Source: Pelagibius marinus
GTDB taxonomy: Bacteria > Pseudomonadota > Alphaproteobacteria > Kiloniellales > Kiloniellaceae
Assembly (NCBI RefSeq): GCF_014925385.1
Contig: NZ_JACSDK010000015.1
Span: 62,001 to 126,000, forward strand
Direction: 5' to 3'
DNA: 64,000 nucleotides
The number at the start of each line of letters is the position of its first letter. Positions within the stretch are counted from its first letter, which is position 1. The notes beneath the pieces are model-generated. The model was given only the letters and a program-made list of their open reading frames with translations. It was not told the DNA's origin and did no database searches. Position numbers and translations under genes: made by a program. Below are positions 17,924 through 26,267 of this stretch, one piece after another.

Positions 17924-18358
17924 CTACGCCTTAAAGAGGCCGTCCAGGCGGCGCCGCGCGTCCGCGGCCAGCGCCGTGGCGGCGGCCTTTTCGTCGTCGC
18001 GCAGAGGGGCGCTCCCGGCCGCCTCCGCCTGGTGCAGGACTTCCTCCTCCCGGGTCCGGCAGTCCGCCAGCAGCGCGTCCTCGCCGTCCTCGGCCAGGGC
18101 CGCCTTGCCGCGCGCCAGGGCCGCCTGCAGCAGGCTGCGCTCCTCCGGCGGACCTTCGGGGATATCGTCTTCGGCGATCATACGCTTGCCAAAGAAATCG
18201 GCTTCGCGATTGCGCTGTTCGGCCAGGTCCCGCAAGGACTCTGCGCGGGGGTCCTCCGCCATCGCCTCGGCCACCAGATCGCAGTGGCTCGCCGAGGCCC
18301 GGCAGGCCTCGACCAGGTCGTGCAAGGCGACCAGGCGTTCGTCACGCAGGATGCTCAA
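17924..18358 (-). CDS. DUF2383/PA2169-like four-helix-bundle protein
   Basis: 144 residues starting at TTG 18358, which overlaps the TGA of the lipid kinase gene (TTGA) and is preceded by GGGAGGAGGCG. The protein is almost wholly helical: LVALHDLVEACRAS, then EQRNREADFFGKRM, then an ALARGKAALAEDGEDALLADC helix and a final Arg-rich helix. This order resembles the DUF2383 (PA2169-type) ferritin-like bundle but lacks a clear di-iron motif. It is the last gene of the eight-gene operon that begins with the thiolase. Function unknown. Confidence 0.7.
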   Translation of the reverse strand: MSILRDERLVALHDLVEACRASASHCDLVAEAMAEDPRAESLRDLAEQRNREADFFGKRMIAEDDIPEGPPEERSLLQAALARGKAALAEDGEDALLADCRTREEEVLHQAEAAGSAPLRDDEKAAATALAADARRRLDGLFKA

Positions 18359-19275
18359 TCCTCGCCTCCTCCCTCTGCGCCGGCCGCACGCGGCGGGGCG
18401 AAAACCTCGACGGCGCCGGGCAGCACCTCGAAGACCACCGGCGTCATGCCGTCCAACTCGCCGTCCACATTGACGGCGCGCGGACGCCGGGTGCGCAGCT
18501 CGACCCGCTTGGCCCGCTTCACTTCCGCTTCCGGCGCACGGCGCAACCAGCCGAAACGCAGGGCCGGCAGGACCCACAGCATGGCGAGCAGGCCCGCCGG
18601 CCGCAAGTAGTAGACCCGCAGCCAGCCGTCGTCGATCTCCGCCTCTTCGTCGATGGTCATGCCGCCGCCGTAGTGGCGTCCATTGCCGACGGCCACCTGA
18701 ATGCAGTGGCACTCCAGCGACTTACCGTCGATCACCAGTTCGGCGCGGAACGGCCGGTGACGGCGGAAGGCCTGCCAGGCGCTCAAGGGATAGCTCAGCA
18801 CGCCCAGGCGCTCTTTGCGCTCGCCCTCGTGCTCGCGCGCCACCTCGGCGCTGAGGCCGACGCTGGCGACGTTGAAGAAGGGCCGCCTGTCGACGAGACC
18901 CAGGTCGATGCGGCGTGTCCGCCCCGCCACGATCACCTCCGCCGCCTGGGCGGTATCGAAGGGAATGTCGAGGGTGCGGGCAAGGTCGTTGGCGGTGCCC
19001 AGCGGCAAGATCCCGAAGGGCCGCTCCAGCCCCATGAGGGCCGGCGCCGCCGCGCTCATGGTGCCGTCGCCGCCGGCGAGAATCACTGTGCTGGCGCCGC
19101 TGTCGCGGATCCGCCGGCGCAGATCCTCGACGCTGTCGGGCGCTTCCAGGGTGACGTTAAAGCCACCCGCTTCCAGGCGCGCCAGCGCCGGCTCCAGCGT
19201 ACTGTCGTCGCCGCCGCTGTTTTTGTTGGTCAGCACCAGGGCCGAGCGGTCAGCCTCTGCCAAGTCTCGTCCCAC
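18355..19275 (-). CDS. YegS/DagK-type lipid kinase
   Basis: 306 residues of the diacylglycerol-kinase catalytic fold: the ATP-site motif GGDGTMS (about 68-74), LPLGTANDLART and the later VAVGNGRHYGGG. The family phosphorylates diacylglycerol, phosphatidylglycerol or other lipids at the inner membrane face. It lies six bases after the methyltransferase gene and overlaps the DUF2383 gene by four bases. The substrate is not defined by sequence. Confidence 0.9.
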   Translation of the reverse strand: MGRDLAEADRSALVLTNKNSGGDDSTLEPALARLEAGGFNVTLEAPDSVEDLRRRIRDSGASTVILAGGDGTMSAAAPALMGLERPFGILPLGTANDLARTLDIPFDTAQAAEVIVAGRTRRIDLGLVDRRPFFNVASVGLSAEVAREHEGERKERLGVLSYPLSAWQAFRRHRPFRAELVIDGKSLECHCIQVAVGNGRHYGGGMTIDEEAEIDDGWLRVYYLRPAGLLAMLWVLPALRFGWLRRAPEAEVKRAKRVELRTRRPRAVNVDGELDGMTPVVFEVLPGAVEVFAPPRAAGAEGGGED

Positions 19276-19281
19276 CGCGTC

Positions 19282-19974
19282 TCACGCGCGGGCCGTAAAG
19301 AGCGCGACGGCGCCCTGCAGCCGCAGTTCGACATCGTCGAAGTAGGCGCTCAGCGCCGCGCGCAGCCCCTCCGGGTCGTCCTCCGCATTCCCGAAAATGC
19401 CCTTGCTGTTGTAGAGAGCCATGAGCCGCCGGCCCAGCGCGTTGTGCGGCACGCCGCGCCCCAGGATGGTGCTGCCGAAAACGCGGGCGCCGGGATTGAG
19501 CAGCGGCTTCAGGTTGGCGAAGGCCGCCGCCTTGCGCGCCATCGGTCCGGGCAGGCAGTGCAGCAGGAAGGTGATGCCGAGGGAATCGAAGGGTTCGACC
19601 GGCAGGTCGATGGGCGCCAGCACGTCGGCCTGGTAGGTCTCAGGTCGATAGCGCGCGACCCGCTGCGCCGCCGTTTCCAGGCACAGCGGGTTGAGGTCCA
19701 GCAGTCCCAGGCGCGGCTGGGCCACCGGGAAGCGGCAGGCATCCAGGTAGTAGCCGGTGGCGACGCCGACATCCAGGTGGTTGGCGCTGACATTGGCGTC
19801 GTAGACCGCCAGCATCTCCGAAGACGGGCAGCGCCAGAAGCAGCGGCTGGAGAGCCCCAGCACCAGGGCGTCGTAGATCCTGAGGCTGAACGGGGTATAG
19901 GCCGCCTGCCCCGCCCAGGTATCGCTCTGCGCCGAAACGGCGTGCGGTTGGGTCATGCGGTCAGGCCCGGACAT
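19282..19974 (-). CDS. class I SAM-dependent methyltransferase
   Basis: 230 residues. Motif I is HLDVGVATGYYLD, a slightly unusual glycine loop; GLLDLNPLCLETAA and a later FDSLGITFLLHCLPG complete the Rossmann pattern. The first ATG (19974) lies inside the end of the upstream reductase gene; an in-frame ATG at 19956 starts four bases after that stop and is equally plausible. Small-molecule or lipid methylation is likely given the lipid/acyl-CoA neighbours, but the substrate is unknown. Confidence 0.8.
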   Translation of the reverse strand: MSGPDRMTQPHAVSAQSDTWAGQAAYTPFSLRIYDALVLGLSSRCFWRCPSSEMLAVYDANVSANHLDVGVATGYYLDACRFPVAQPRLGLLDLNPLCLETAAQRVARYRPETYQADVLAPIDLPVEPFDSLGITFLLHCLPGPMARKAAAFANLKPLLNPGARVFGSTILGRGVPHNALGRRLMALYNSKGIFGNAEDDPEGLRAALSAYFDDVELRLQGAVALFTARA

Positions 19975-20947
19975 CGACCACGACGCGGCCGCGCACCTGG
20001 CCCTTCAGGATGTCGCCGCCCAGCGTCAGCAGGTCGGCCAGCTTGGCGTCGTTGATCATGCCGTCCAACTTGTCCATGGGCAGCTCGTGCACAAGGCGGG
20101 CCCAGGCTTCCCTGCGCTCGGGCGGCGGCGACAGCACGGAATCGATGCCCAGCAGGTTAACCCCGCGCAGCAGGAAGGGGATCACCGTGGTCTCCAGCTT
20201 ATTGCCGCCGGCCAGCCCCACGGAGGCGACCGAGCCGCGGTAGGCGATCTGCGGCAGCACGCAGGCCAGGGTCGCCCCGCCGACGGCATCGATGCAGCCC
20301 TGCCAGCGCTCCTTGTCCAGCGGGCGGCCGCTGGGCTCGGCGATCTCCTGCCGGTCGATGAGAGTCGCGGCGCCCAGGTCCTTCAGATAGGCGTGGGTCT
20401 CCGCCCGCCCGGTGGAGGCCGCCACGTGGTAGCCGAGCTTCGCCAGCACCGCGACGGCGACCGAGCCGACGCCGCCGGCGGCGCCGGTCACCAGCACCTC
20501 ACCCTTGTCCGGGGAAGCGCCATGGGCCTCGAGCGCCATGATCGCCAGCATGGCGGTGAACCCGGCGGTGCCGATGGCCATGGCGCGTTTTGTCGTCAGT
20601 CCCTCGGGCAGCGGCACCAGCCAGTCGCCCTTCACGCGGGCCTTCTCGGCATAGCCGCCCCAGTGGTGCTCACCGACCCGCCAGCCGGTGAGGATCACCT
20701 TGTCGCCGGGCTTGTAGTCGGGGTGCGAGCTCTCTTCGACGGTCCCGGCGAAGTCGACGCCGGGCACATGCGGATAGCTGCGCACCAGGCGGCCGAGGCC
20801 GTTCAGCACCATGCCGTCCTTGTAGTTCAGCGTCGAATATTCGACGGCGACGGTGACGTCGCCCTCGGGGAGTTGAGACTCCTCCAGCTCGGTGAGCCCG
20901 GCTGAAACCTTACCGTCGCTTTCCTCCAGGAGGATCGCCTTGAACAT
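19961..20947 (-). CDS. acuI: acrylyl-CoA reductase (AcuI/YhdH-type MDR oxidoreductase)
   Basis: 328 residues from ATG 20947, which has AGGGAGA upstream; translation from farther out would add non-homologous sequence. It is a zinc-free medium-chain reductase: NYKDGMVLNG, VPGVDFAGTV, the nucleotide loop VTGAAGGVGSVAV and SVLSPPPERR. This pattern marks the AcuI/YhdH group, which reduces acrylyl-CoA to propionyl-CoA with NADPH, protecting against toxic acrylyl-CoA during DMSP, 3-hydroxypropionate or side-chain catabolism. An acyl-CoA synthetase and thiolase share the operon. Confidence 0.87.
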   Translation of the reverse strand: MFKAILLEESDGKVSAGLTELEESQLPEGDVTVAVEYSTLNYKDGMVLNGLGRLVRSYPHVPGVDFAGTVEESSHPDYKPGDKVILTGWRVGEHHWGGYAEKARVKGDWLVPLPEGLTTKRAMAIGTAGFTAMLAIMALEAHGASPDKGEVLVTGAAGGVGSVAVAVLAKLGYHVAASTGRAETHAYLKDLGAATLIDRQEIAEPSGRPLDKERWQGCIDAVGGATLACVLPQIAYRGSVASVGLAGGNKLETTVIPFLLRGVNLLGIDSVLSPPPERREAWARLVHELPMDKLDGMINDAKLADLLTLGGDILKGQVRGRVVVDVRA

Positions 20948-20976
20948 CGTCTTTCTCCCTGTGTTTTCTCGTCGGC

Positions 20977-21363
20977 CTAGGCCGGAAGCCACTCCTGCAG
21001 GACCAGTTCCAAGGTGATGCAGATGGGGTTGGCGCCGCGCCGGAAGCGCCCACCGTAGACCTGGGCCTTGCCGTCGGCGATGGTGCCGCGCAGCTCGGCC
21101 CGCGGCCTGCCGCCGGCGTCGGGACGGACCTCGCCGGCCAGGGTCAGGATCTCGATGCCCGGGCCCGGCACCTGGATGACCCTGTCGCCGGCCTCCAGCA
21201 CCGCGTCGACTAGGCTGCCGACCGCCGAGCGCACCACCGCGTGGCTGAGCCCGTGCTCGCCGCAGGCCGCCTCCACCGCGCCCACCAGGTCCTCGTTGGG
21301 GCGCAGGCGCACCACGGCGATGCGGCCCAGCTTGCCTTCCTCGAAGGTCGCCGCCTCGCTCAT
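20977..21363 (-). CDS. PPC (DUF296) domain protein, second of tandem pair
   Basis: 128 residues. The profile LRPNEDLVGAVEAACGEHGLSHAVV, then GEVRPDAGG, then GAQVYGGRF-like strands, matches the PPC/DUF296 domain (plants and prokaryotes conserved), a trimeric beta-sandwich fold. In plants it accompanies AT-hooks; the function of stand-alone bacterial copies is mostly unknown. It overlaps the upstream PPC gene by four bases (ATGA) and lies 29 bases before acuI. Confidence 0.75.
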   Translation of the reverse strand: MSEAATFEEGKLGRIAVVRLRPNEDLVGAVEAACGEHGLSHAVVRSAVGSLVDAVLEAGDRVIQVPGPGIEILTLAGEVRPDAGGRPRAELRGTIADGKAQVYGGRFRRGANPICITLELVLQEWLPA

Positions 21364-21878
21364 GCCGGTAGCTTTGTCGGTTGGAACAGCGGGTAGTTGG
21401 TCTCGCTGTCGTAGCTGGCGGCGAAGGCCGCCTCGCGCAGCGGCGTCACCAGCGCCACCGCGCCGCCGCTGCCGAGCAGCACGTCGCCCGGCGGCAGGTG
21501 GCCGCCGTGCAGCCGCCCTTCGGCGTCAACCACCACCGCATGACAGTGCAACAGGGTGTCGCCGTCCGGGCCGGGTCCCAGGATGCCGTTGGCGCCCAAC
21601 AGGGTCACCGGCCCCTCCAGCCAGGTCGGCGCTCCGTAGGTGGCGACCCTTTCGCCGCTGGGGTCCTCGGCACCGGTCAGATAGGCCATGCGCTCGATCT
21701 CGGCCGCGACAATCTGCACGGCGGCATGGGCGACGCCCTTGCCCGCCAGCGCCGCCACGAGGCCGCGCAACAGGTCCTGGCCGCCCGTCAGCGTCACGCG
21801 CAGATCGCTCACCGGCGCCGCCCATTCCAGGAGGCGGCGCGGCTGCAATGCTGCGCCGGGCTGTACGAGCCTTCTCAT
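21360..21878 (-). CDS. PPC (DUF296)-like domain protein, first of tandem pair
   Basis: 172 residues from ATG 21878, which overlaps the TGA of the acyl-CoA synthetase gene. The order of strands (VTLTGGQDLLRGLVAAL, then GPVTLLGANGILG, then LHCHAVVVDAEGRLHGGHL) is that of a PPC/DUF296 domain. The HCHAVVVDxxGRxxGGHL segment is its most diagnostic part and keeps two His that could bind metal. About 25 residues precede the domain. Together with the next gene it suggests a hetero-trimer or an enzyme pair acting on the operon's acyl-CoA substrate; that is inference. Confidence 0.7.
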   Translation of the reverse strand: MRRLVQPGAALQPRRLLEWAAPVSDLRVTLTGGQDLLRGLVAALAGKGVAHAAVQIVAAEIERMAYLTGAEDPSGERVATYGAPTWLEGPVTLLGANGILGPGPDGDTLLHCHAVVVDAEGRLHGGHLPPGDVLLGSGGAVALVTPLREAAFAASYDSETNYPLFQPTKLPA

Positions 21879-23470
21879 TGTGCCGCCGTCTCCGATGCCA
21901 GGTCGCCGCGCGCGTAAAGTTCCTCGCGGATCAGGTGCTTGGGCACCTTGCCGTAGCCGGACTTGGGCAGTTCGTCCCAGAAGAACACGCGGCGCGGCTG
22001 CTTGTAGCGGGCCAGCTTGTCCTTCAGGAAGCCGAGCAGTTCCTCGGCGCCGGCGCTCTGACCCGCCTCCAGCACGACGACGGCGACGCCGGTCTCGCCC
22101 CATTCCGGGTCGGGCACGCCCAGCACCGCCACCTCGGCGACGGCGGGGTGGGTCAGCAGTACCTCTTCGGCCTCGCGCGGATAGACGTTGGAGCCGCCGG
22201 AGATGTACATGTCGGAGGCGCGCCCGGTGATGTAGAGGAAGCCCCTTTCGTCCAGCCTGCCCAGGTCGCCGGTGTGGAACCACCCGTCCCTCAGGGCCTT
22301 GGCGTTGGCTTCCGGGTTGTTGTGGTAGCCGGCGAAGACGGCGGGACCGCGCACGCAGATCTCGCCCTGCTCCCCGGCGGGCAGGCGCCTGCCCTCGGCG
22401 TCCTTGATGGCGACCTCCATGCCGGTGCGGGCATAGCCGCAGGAGCCGAGCGGCATCTCGTCGTCGTCCAGGCTGTGCGCCTCGCGCGGCAGCACGGTGA
22501 TGTTCCCCGTCACCTCGCCCAGGCCGTAGTACTGCACGATCACCTTGCCGAGCTTCTGCAGCGCTTCCTTCTGGTCGGCGCGGTACATGGGCGCGCCCGC
22601 ATAGATGACGTAGCGCAGCGAGGAATGGTCGACGCGATCGGCCGCCGGGTGGCGCACCAGGCGCGTCAGGATGGTCGGCACGGTGAACATGTTGGTGATG
22701 CGGTGTTCCTCGACCAGCCGCCAGATCTCTTCCTCGTCGAACTTCTCACCGGCCAGCAGCACCGACTTGGTGCCCCGCGCCACCTGCGAGAGGGCATGCG
22801 CCCCCGCGCCGTGGCTGAGCGGCGCCACCACCAGCGAGGCGTCGCCCCAGTGCGTGGTGCCGGGCATGAGATCGGCCAGGTGGTTGTTGGTGACGAAGGC
22901 GAGCTGGCCGTGGGTCAGCACCGCCGCCTTGGGCCGCCCCGTGGTGCCGGAGGTGTAGAAGAACCAGCAGGGGTCGTCGTAATCGACCTCGGCCTCCTCC
23001 ACGTCACCGCCGTTATCCTCGGTCACCAGGGCCTCGTAGGACTCCTCGCCGTCGGGCGCTTCCCCGATGACGATGACACGCTCCAGCGCCTGGGAGGCTT
23101 CGCGCACCGCCGCGGCGTGCTGCGGAAAGCTGTCGTCGACGATCATCGCCTTGGCGCCGGAGGAAGAGCCGAGATAGGCGACCTCGGCCGGGGTCAGGCG
23201 GTAGTTGGTCGGCACCCAGACGCCGCCCAGCTTGAAGGCCGCCCACATGCTCTCGAACATCTGGTTGGAGTTCTTGGCCTGCACCAGGATCGGATCGCCC
23301 TTGCCGAGACCGCGGCGGCGCAAAGCGGCGACCAGGGCGTCGACGCGGGCGTTGGTCTGCGCCCAGGTCCAGGTCCTGTCGCCCCAGACCAGCGCCGTCG
23401 CGTCGGGCAGACGCCGTGCCGTGTCGGACAGCAGGCGCCCCAGGTTCATCGCATCGCCCATGGCGGGCAC
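21875..23470 (-). CDS. AMP-forming acyl-CoA synthetase
   Basis: 531 residues of the ANL family: P-loop YTSGTTGRPKA, YGLGEVTGN, adenylate-binding GWFHTGDLG, hinge ITGRASDMYISGG and catalytic Lys in LPKSGYGKVPK. It activates a carboxylic acid to its CoA thioester. Sequence does not fix chain length; the family includes feruloyl-, medium-chain and steroid-side-chain ligases. Its start (23470) directly abuts the thiolase stop, and two further in-frame ATGs lie within eight codons. It shares an operon with a thiolase and an acrylyl-CoA reductase. Confidence 0.92.
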   Translation of the reverse strand: MPAMGDAMNLGRLLSDTARRLPDATALVWGDRTWTWAQTNARVDALVAALRRRGLGKGDPILVQAKNSNQMFESMWAAFKLGGVWVPTNYRLTPAEVAYLGSSSGAKAMIVDDSFPQHAAAVREASQALERVIVIGEAPDGEESYEALVTEDNGGDVEEAEVDYDDPCWFFYTSGTTGRPKAAVLTHGQLAFVTNNHLADLMPGTTHWGDASLVVAPLSHGAGAHALSQVARGTKSVLLAGEKFDEEEIWRLVEEHRITNMFTVPTILTRLVRHPAADRVDHSSLRYVIYAGAPMYRADQKEALQKLGKVIVQYYGLGEVTGNITVLPREAHSLDDDEMPLGSCGYARTGMEVAIKDAEGRRLPAGEQGEICVRGPAVFAGYHNNPEANAKALRDGWFHTGDLGRLDERGFLYITGRASDMYISGGSNVYPREAEEVLLTHPAVAEVAVLGVPDPEWGETGVAVVVLEAGQSAGAEELLGFLKDKLARYKQPRRVFFWDELPKSGYGKVPKHLIREELYARGDLASETAAQ

Positions 23471-24640
23471 TTATGACCGCAGGGGTTCGAGGATCGAGAC
23501 GTAGTTGGCCACGGCGGCGCCGCCCATGTTGAAGATGCCGCCCAGCTTGGCGTCCTTCACCTGGATGCCGCCGGCCGTGCCGGTCAGCTGCATGGCGGAG
23601 AGGACGTGCATGGAAACGCCGGTGGCGCCGACCGGATGGCCCTTGGCCTTGAGGCCGCCCGAGGGATTGACCGGCAGCTTGCCGTCCTTCTCGGTCCAAC
23701 CCTCGGCGACGGCGCGGGCGCCCTGGCCGCGCTTGGTCAGGCCCATGGCCTCGTATTCCAGCAGCTCGGCGATGGTGAAGCAGTCGTGGGTCTCCACGAA
23801 GCTCAGGTCGTCCAGTTTCACCGCGGCCGACTCCAGCGCCTGGCCCCAGGCCTGCTCGCAGCCCTCGAAGAGGGTGATGTCGCGCTTGCTCATGGGCAGG
23901 TAGTCGTTGACGTGCTCGGCGGCGCGGAAGGCCACCGCCTTCTTCAGGCTGAGGGCGCTTTCCACGTCGCTCAGCACCAGGGCTGCCGCGCCGTCGGAGA
24001 CCAGCGAGCAGTCGGTGCGCTTCAGCGGGCCGGCGACCAGCGGGTTCTTCTCCGAGACGTTGCGGCAGAAGTCGAAACCCAGGTCCTTGCGCATCTGCGC
24101 CAGGGGGTTCTCCACGCCGTTCTTGTGGTTCTTCGCGGCGATGCCCGCCAGGGCATCGGACTGGTCGCCGTGCTTCTGGAAGTACTTCTGGGCGATGAGG
24201 CCGAAGACCCCGGCGAAGCCGCCCTCAATTTCGCCGTCCTCCTTCTGGTAGGACGCCTTCAGCAGCACGTCGCCGATCTCCTTGCCGGAGATGGCGGTCA
24301 TCTTCTCCACGCCGATGACCAGCACGAAGCGCGCCTTCCTGGCGGCGATCGACTTCAGGCCCTGGTATACGGCGGCGGAGCCGGAGGCGCAGGCGTTTTC
24401 CACGCGCGTGGCCGGCTTGAAACGGAAGTGGTCGCTGAACTGCAGCGCCAGGGAGGACGGGAAGGCCTGGCGCGAGAACCCCTCGTTGAAGTTGCCGACA
24501 AAGATCTCGTCGACCTCGTCCGGGCCGATACCGGCATCCTCCAGCGCCTGCACGGCCACCCGGCCGACCAGGGACTCGATGTCGTCGTTCTCGTGCTTGC
24601 CGAAAGGCGTGTGGCTCCAGCCGACAATACAGGCGGTCAT
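23471..24640 (-). CDS. SCP2-type thiolase / acetyl-CoA acetyltransferase family protein
   Basis: 389 residues with the nucleophilic Cys84 in ENACASGSA, the catalytic His in KAKGHPVGATG and the final glycine loop NMGGAAVANY. The last loop lacks the second catalytic Cys of degradative thiolases, as is usual for SCP2/lipid-transfer-type thiolases, many of which act on branched or steroid-side-chain substrates or as aldolase partners. It is the first gene of the leftward operon ending at 17924. The reaction is inferred from family. Confidence 0.87.
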   Translation of the reverse strand: MTACIVGWSHTPFGKHENDDIESLVGRVAVQALEDAGIGPDEVDEIFVGNFNEGFSRQAFPSSLALQFSDHFRFKPATRVENACASGSAAVYQGLKSIAARKARFVLVIGVEKMTAISGKEIGDVLLKASYQKEDGEIEGGFAGVFGLIAQKYFQKHGDQSDALAGIAAKNHKNGVENPLAQMRKDLGFDFCRNVSEKNPLVAGPLKRTDCSLVSDGAAALVLSDVESALSLKKAVAFRAAEHVNDYLPMSKRDITLFEGCEQAWGQALESAAVKLDDLSFVETHDCFTIAELLEYEAMGLTKRGQGARAVAEGWTEKDGKLPVNPSGGLKAKGHPVGATGVSMHVLSAMQLTGTAGGIQVKDAKLGGIFNMGGAAVANYVSILEPLRS

Positions 24641-24784
24641 CTCGATTCTCCCTAAGGGTGCGTCACCCGCTGTTCAAGCGGTGAGTTCTTGCGGCGCAGC
24701 ATAGCAAAGCGCCCCCCAGGGGTACAGGGTGGGCGCAGCCTTGCCACAGCGGCGCAAGCCCAAGCATTCCGCCGGGCCGCGGCA

Positions 24785-25900
24785 CTAGAAGGAGAGCCTG
24801 ATCCCGCTCGAAATCGCCAGAATATCGTTGGTGTCGTTGGCGCCCAGGTCTTCCTCGCCGAGGTAGCCGACCGCGAAGATACTGACACCCGGCGCCAGGT
24901 TGTAGCGGACGTTGGCGGAGGAACCGAGCAGCTCGTCACCGGAATCTTCATCCTTCGAGTAGATGCCGTTGAGCGAGAAAAACCATGGCCCGCTGCCGTA
25001 GGCGAGGCCCAGGTCGGTGGACCAGCCCTCCCCGCCGTTGCCGTTGAGGTCGTCCCAAATGGCGCCCGCGGCCACCGTAAAGCCCGAGACGCCGAGCGCC
25101 AGGCCGCCTCCTACTCCGTAGATGTCGTCCTGCGGCTCCACATCCGCGTGCGCAAAGGCGCCGACGACCGCGGCCTCCAGGCTGACGCCGTCGAACGTGC
25201 CGTCGTAGCCCAGACCAAAGGAAACATTGTCGTGAAAGCCGGTGACTTGGGCGCCGTGGAAGTCGTTGCCGCTGGCGCCGTCCGCGGTGTCCGGGGTGTA
25301 GCTGAAGCCCAAGTTGAACCCGCCGAAGGTGGGGGAGATGTAGGAGAGCTTGGTCGCGTCAGCGGTTTCCAGGCTGCCGATCCGCAGTTCGTCGGAGGTC
25401 CGCGCCTCTCCCGTGAAGGCGCTGCTCAGGAAGGTCGAGGTCGGATTCCCCACCGAGCCATAGTTCACGCCGGTGGAGGTTCCGTTGATGAGGAACGTGT
25501 CCTCGACGCCGTCGTTGTTGCCGAACTCCAGCTTGCCGAAGTCACCGCTCGCCCAGATGCTGTTCTCGTCCACGTTGTTGGTGGCGCCGGAATCGGCCTC
25601 GAACTCGACATGAAACCCGAAAGTGATGCCGTTATCGGCCATCATCGAACCGTTGACGTGCACCTCGGTGTCGGTGGTGAAGCCGAAGCCGCGGTCGGAA
25701 GTGTCCCCGTCCGAATCGCCGGCGGACGCAAAGAACTGCTGGAACCCCGAGAGCTCCAGTTCCTGCGCGCCGGCCGGTTGCGCCGTGGCTACGGCAACTC
25801 CCACGGCGCTGCTGGTCAGCAGAGCGGCTTTGACCCGCCGGCAGCGCGGCGCGCCGGCGGCGCCGGCCGAGGTGCCAGGCACGGCCTGCGAACGTCCCAT
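24785..25900 (-). CDS. outer-membrane porin
   Basis: 371 residues from ATG 25900; an in-frame GTG at 25939 is an alternative. The signal peptide is unusually long: about 22 Ala/Gly/Arg-rich residues precede the RRVKAALLTSSAVG core, and cleavage is near PAGAQELE. The mature protein consists of alternating beta strands and acidic Gly/Asn turns and ends in the outer-membrane insertion signal IRLSF with terminal Phe. Length and the QELELSGF start match 16-strand porins of Rhodospirillales. The acidic loops suggest weak cation selectivity, as inference only. Confidence 0.9.
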   Translation of the reverse strand: MGRSQAVPGTSAGAAGAPRCRRVKAALLTSSAVGVAVATAQPAGAQELELSGFQQFFASAGDSDGDTSDRGFGFTTDTEVHVNGSMMADNGITFGFHVEFEADSGATNNVDENSIWASGDFGKLEFGNNDGVEDTFLINGTSTGVNYGSVGNPTSTFLSSAFTGEARTSDELRIGSLETADATKLSYISPTFGGFNLGFSYTPDTADGASGNDFHGAQVTGFHDNVSFGLGYDGTFDGVSLEAAVVGAFAHADVEPQDDIYGVGGGLALGVSGFTVAAGAIWDDLNGNGGEGWSTDLGLAYGSGPWFFSLNGIYSKDEDSGDELLGSSANVRYNLAPGVSIFAVGYLGEEDLGANDTNDILAISSGIRLSF

Positions 25901-26267
25901 GCCTTCAGAATTCCCCGGCTTCTGCCATTCGGTCTCCACTACGGTCTGCGCCGCCCCTAAACAACCACACCTTTAGCGGTTAATTCTAATCAAAACAGTC
26001 GATTAAGCTGTATCGTGAGTCAAGCAACCAATTTTTTCCGGTGACAGGGGACGACTGGCCGCTGCAAACAGTCATTACAAGGGACTACAAAGCGCGAAGC
26101 GCGGTCTTTCCCGGGCCTCCTGCCTGCGCGGGCGCCGCTTCTTGGCGGTTTCCCGGGCTTGGCCGCGGAACAGGTGTTTCAGCGGGGGCGGATCGCATGG
26201 CACACTGGCGACCGGATCGCGCGCAGGCAATCACCCGGCAACCTCCCAACCCGTCCCGGCAACAACC
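25901..26267. other. divergent intergenic region between porin and LpxR genes
   Basis: About 370 bases between two divergently read outer-membrane protein genes. The stretch 25965-26045 is AT-rich against a GC-rich background and probably holds the porin promoter and leader. No hexamer pair with proper spacing could be assigned, and no other gene or clear hairpin is seen. Confidence 0.5.

Noticed and set aside
21068-23476. Plus-strand open frame of about 800 codons opposite the acyl-CoA synthetase and PPC genes
   Set aside because: Spans three real genes in antisense and reads as His/Gly/Arg-rich noise with no domain.
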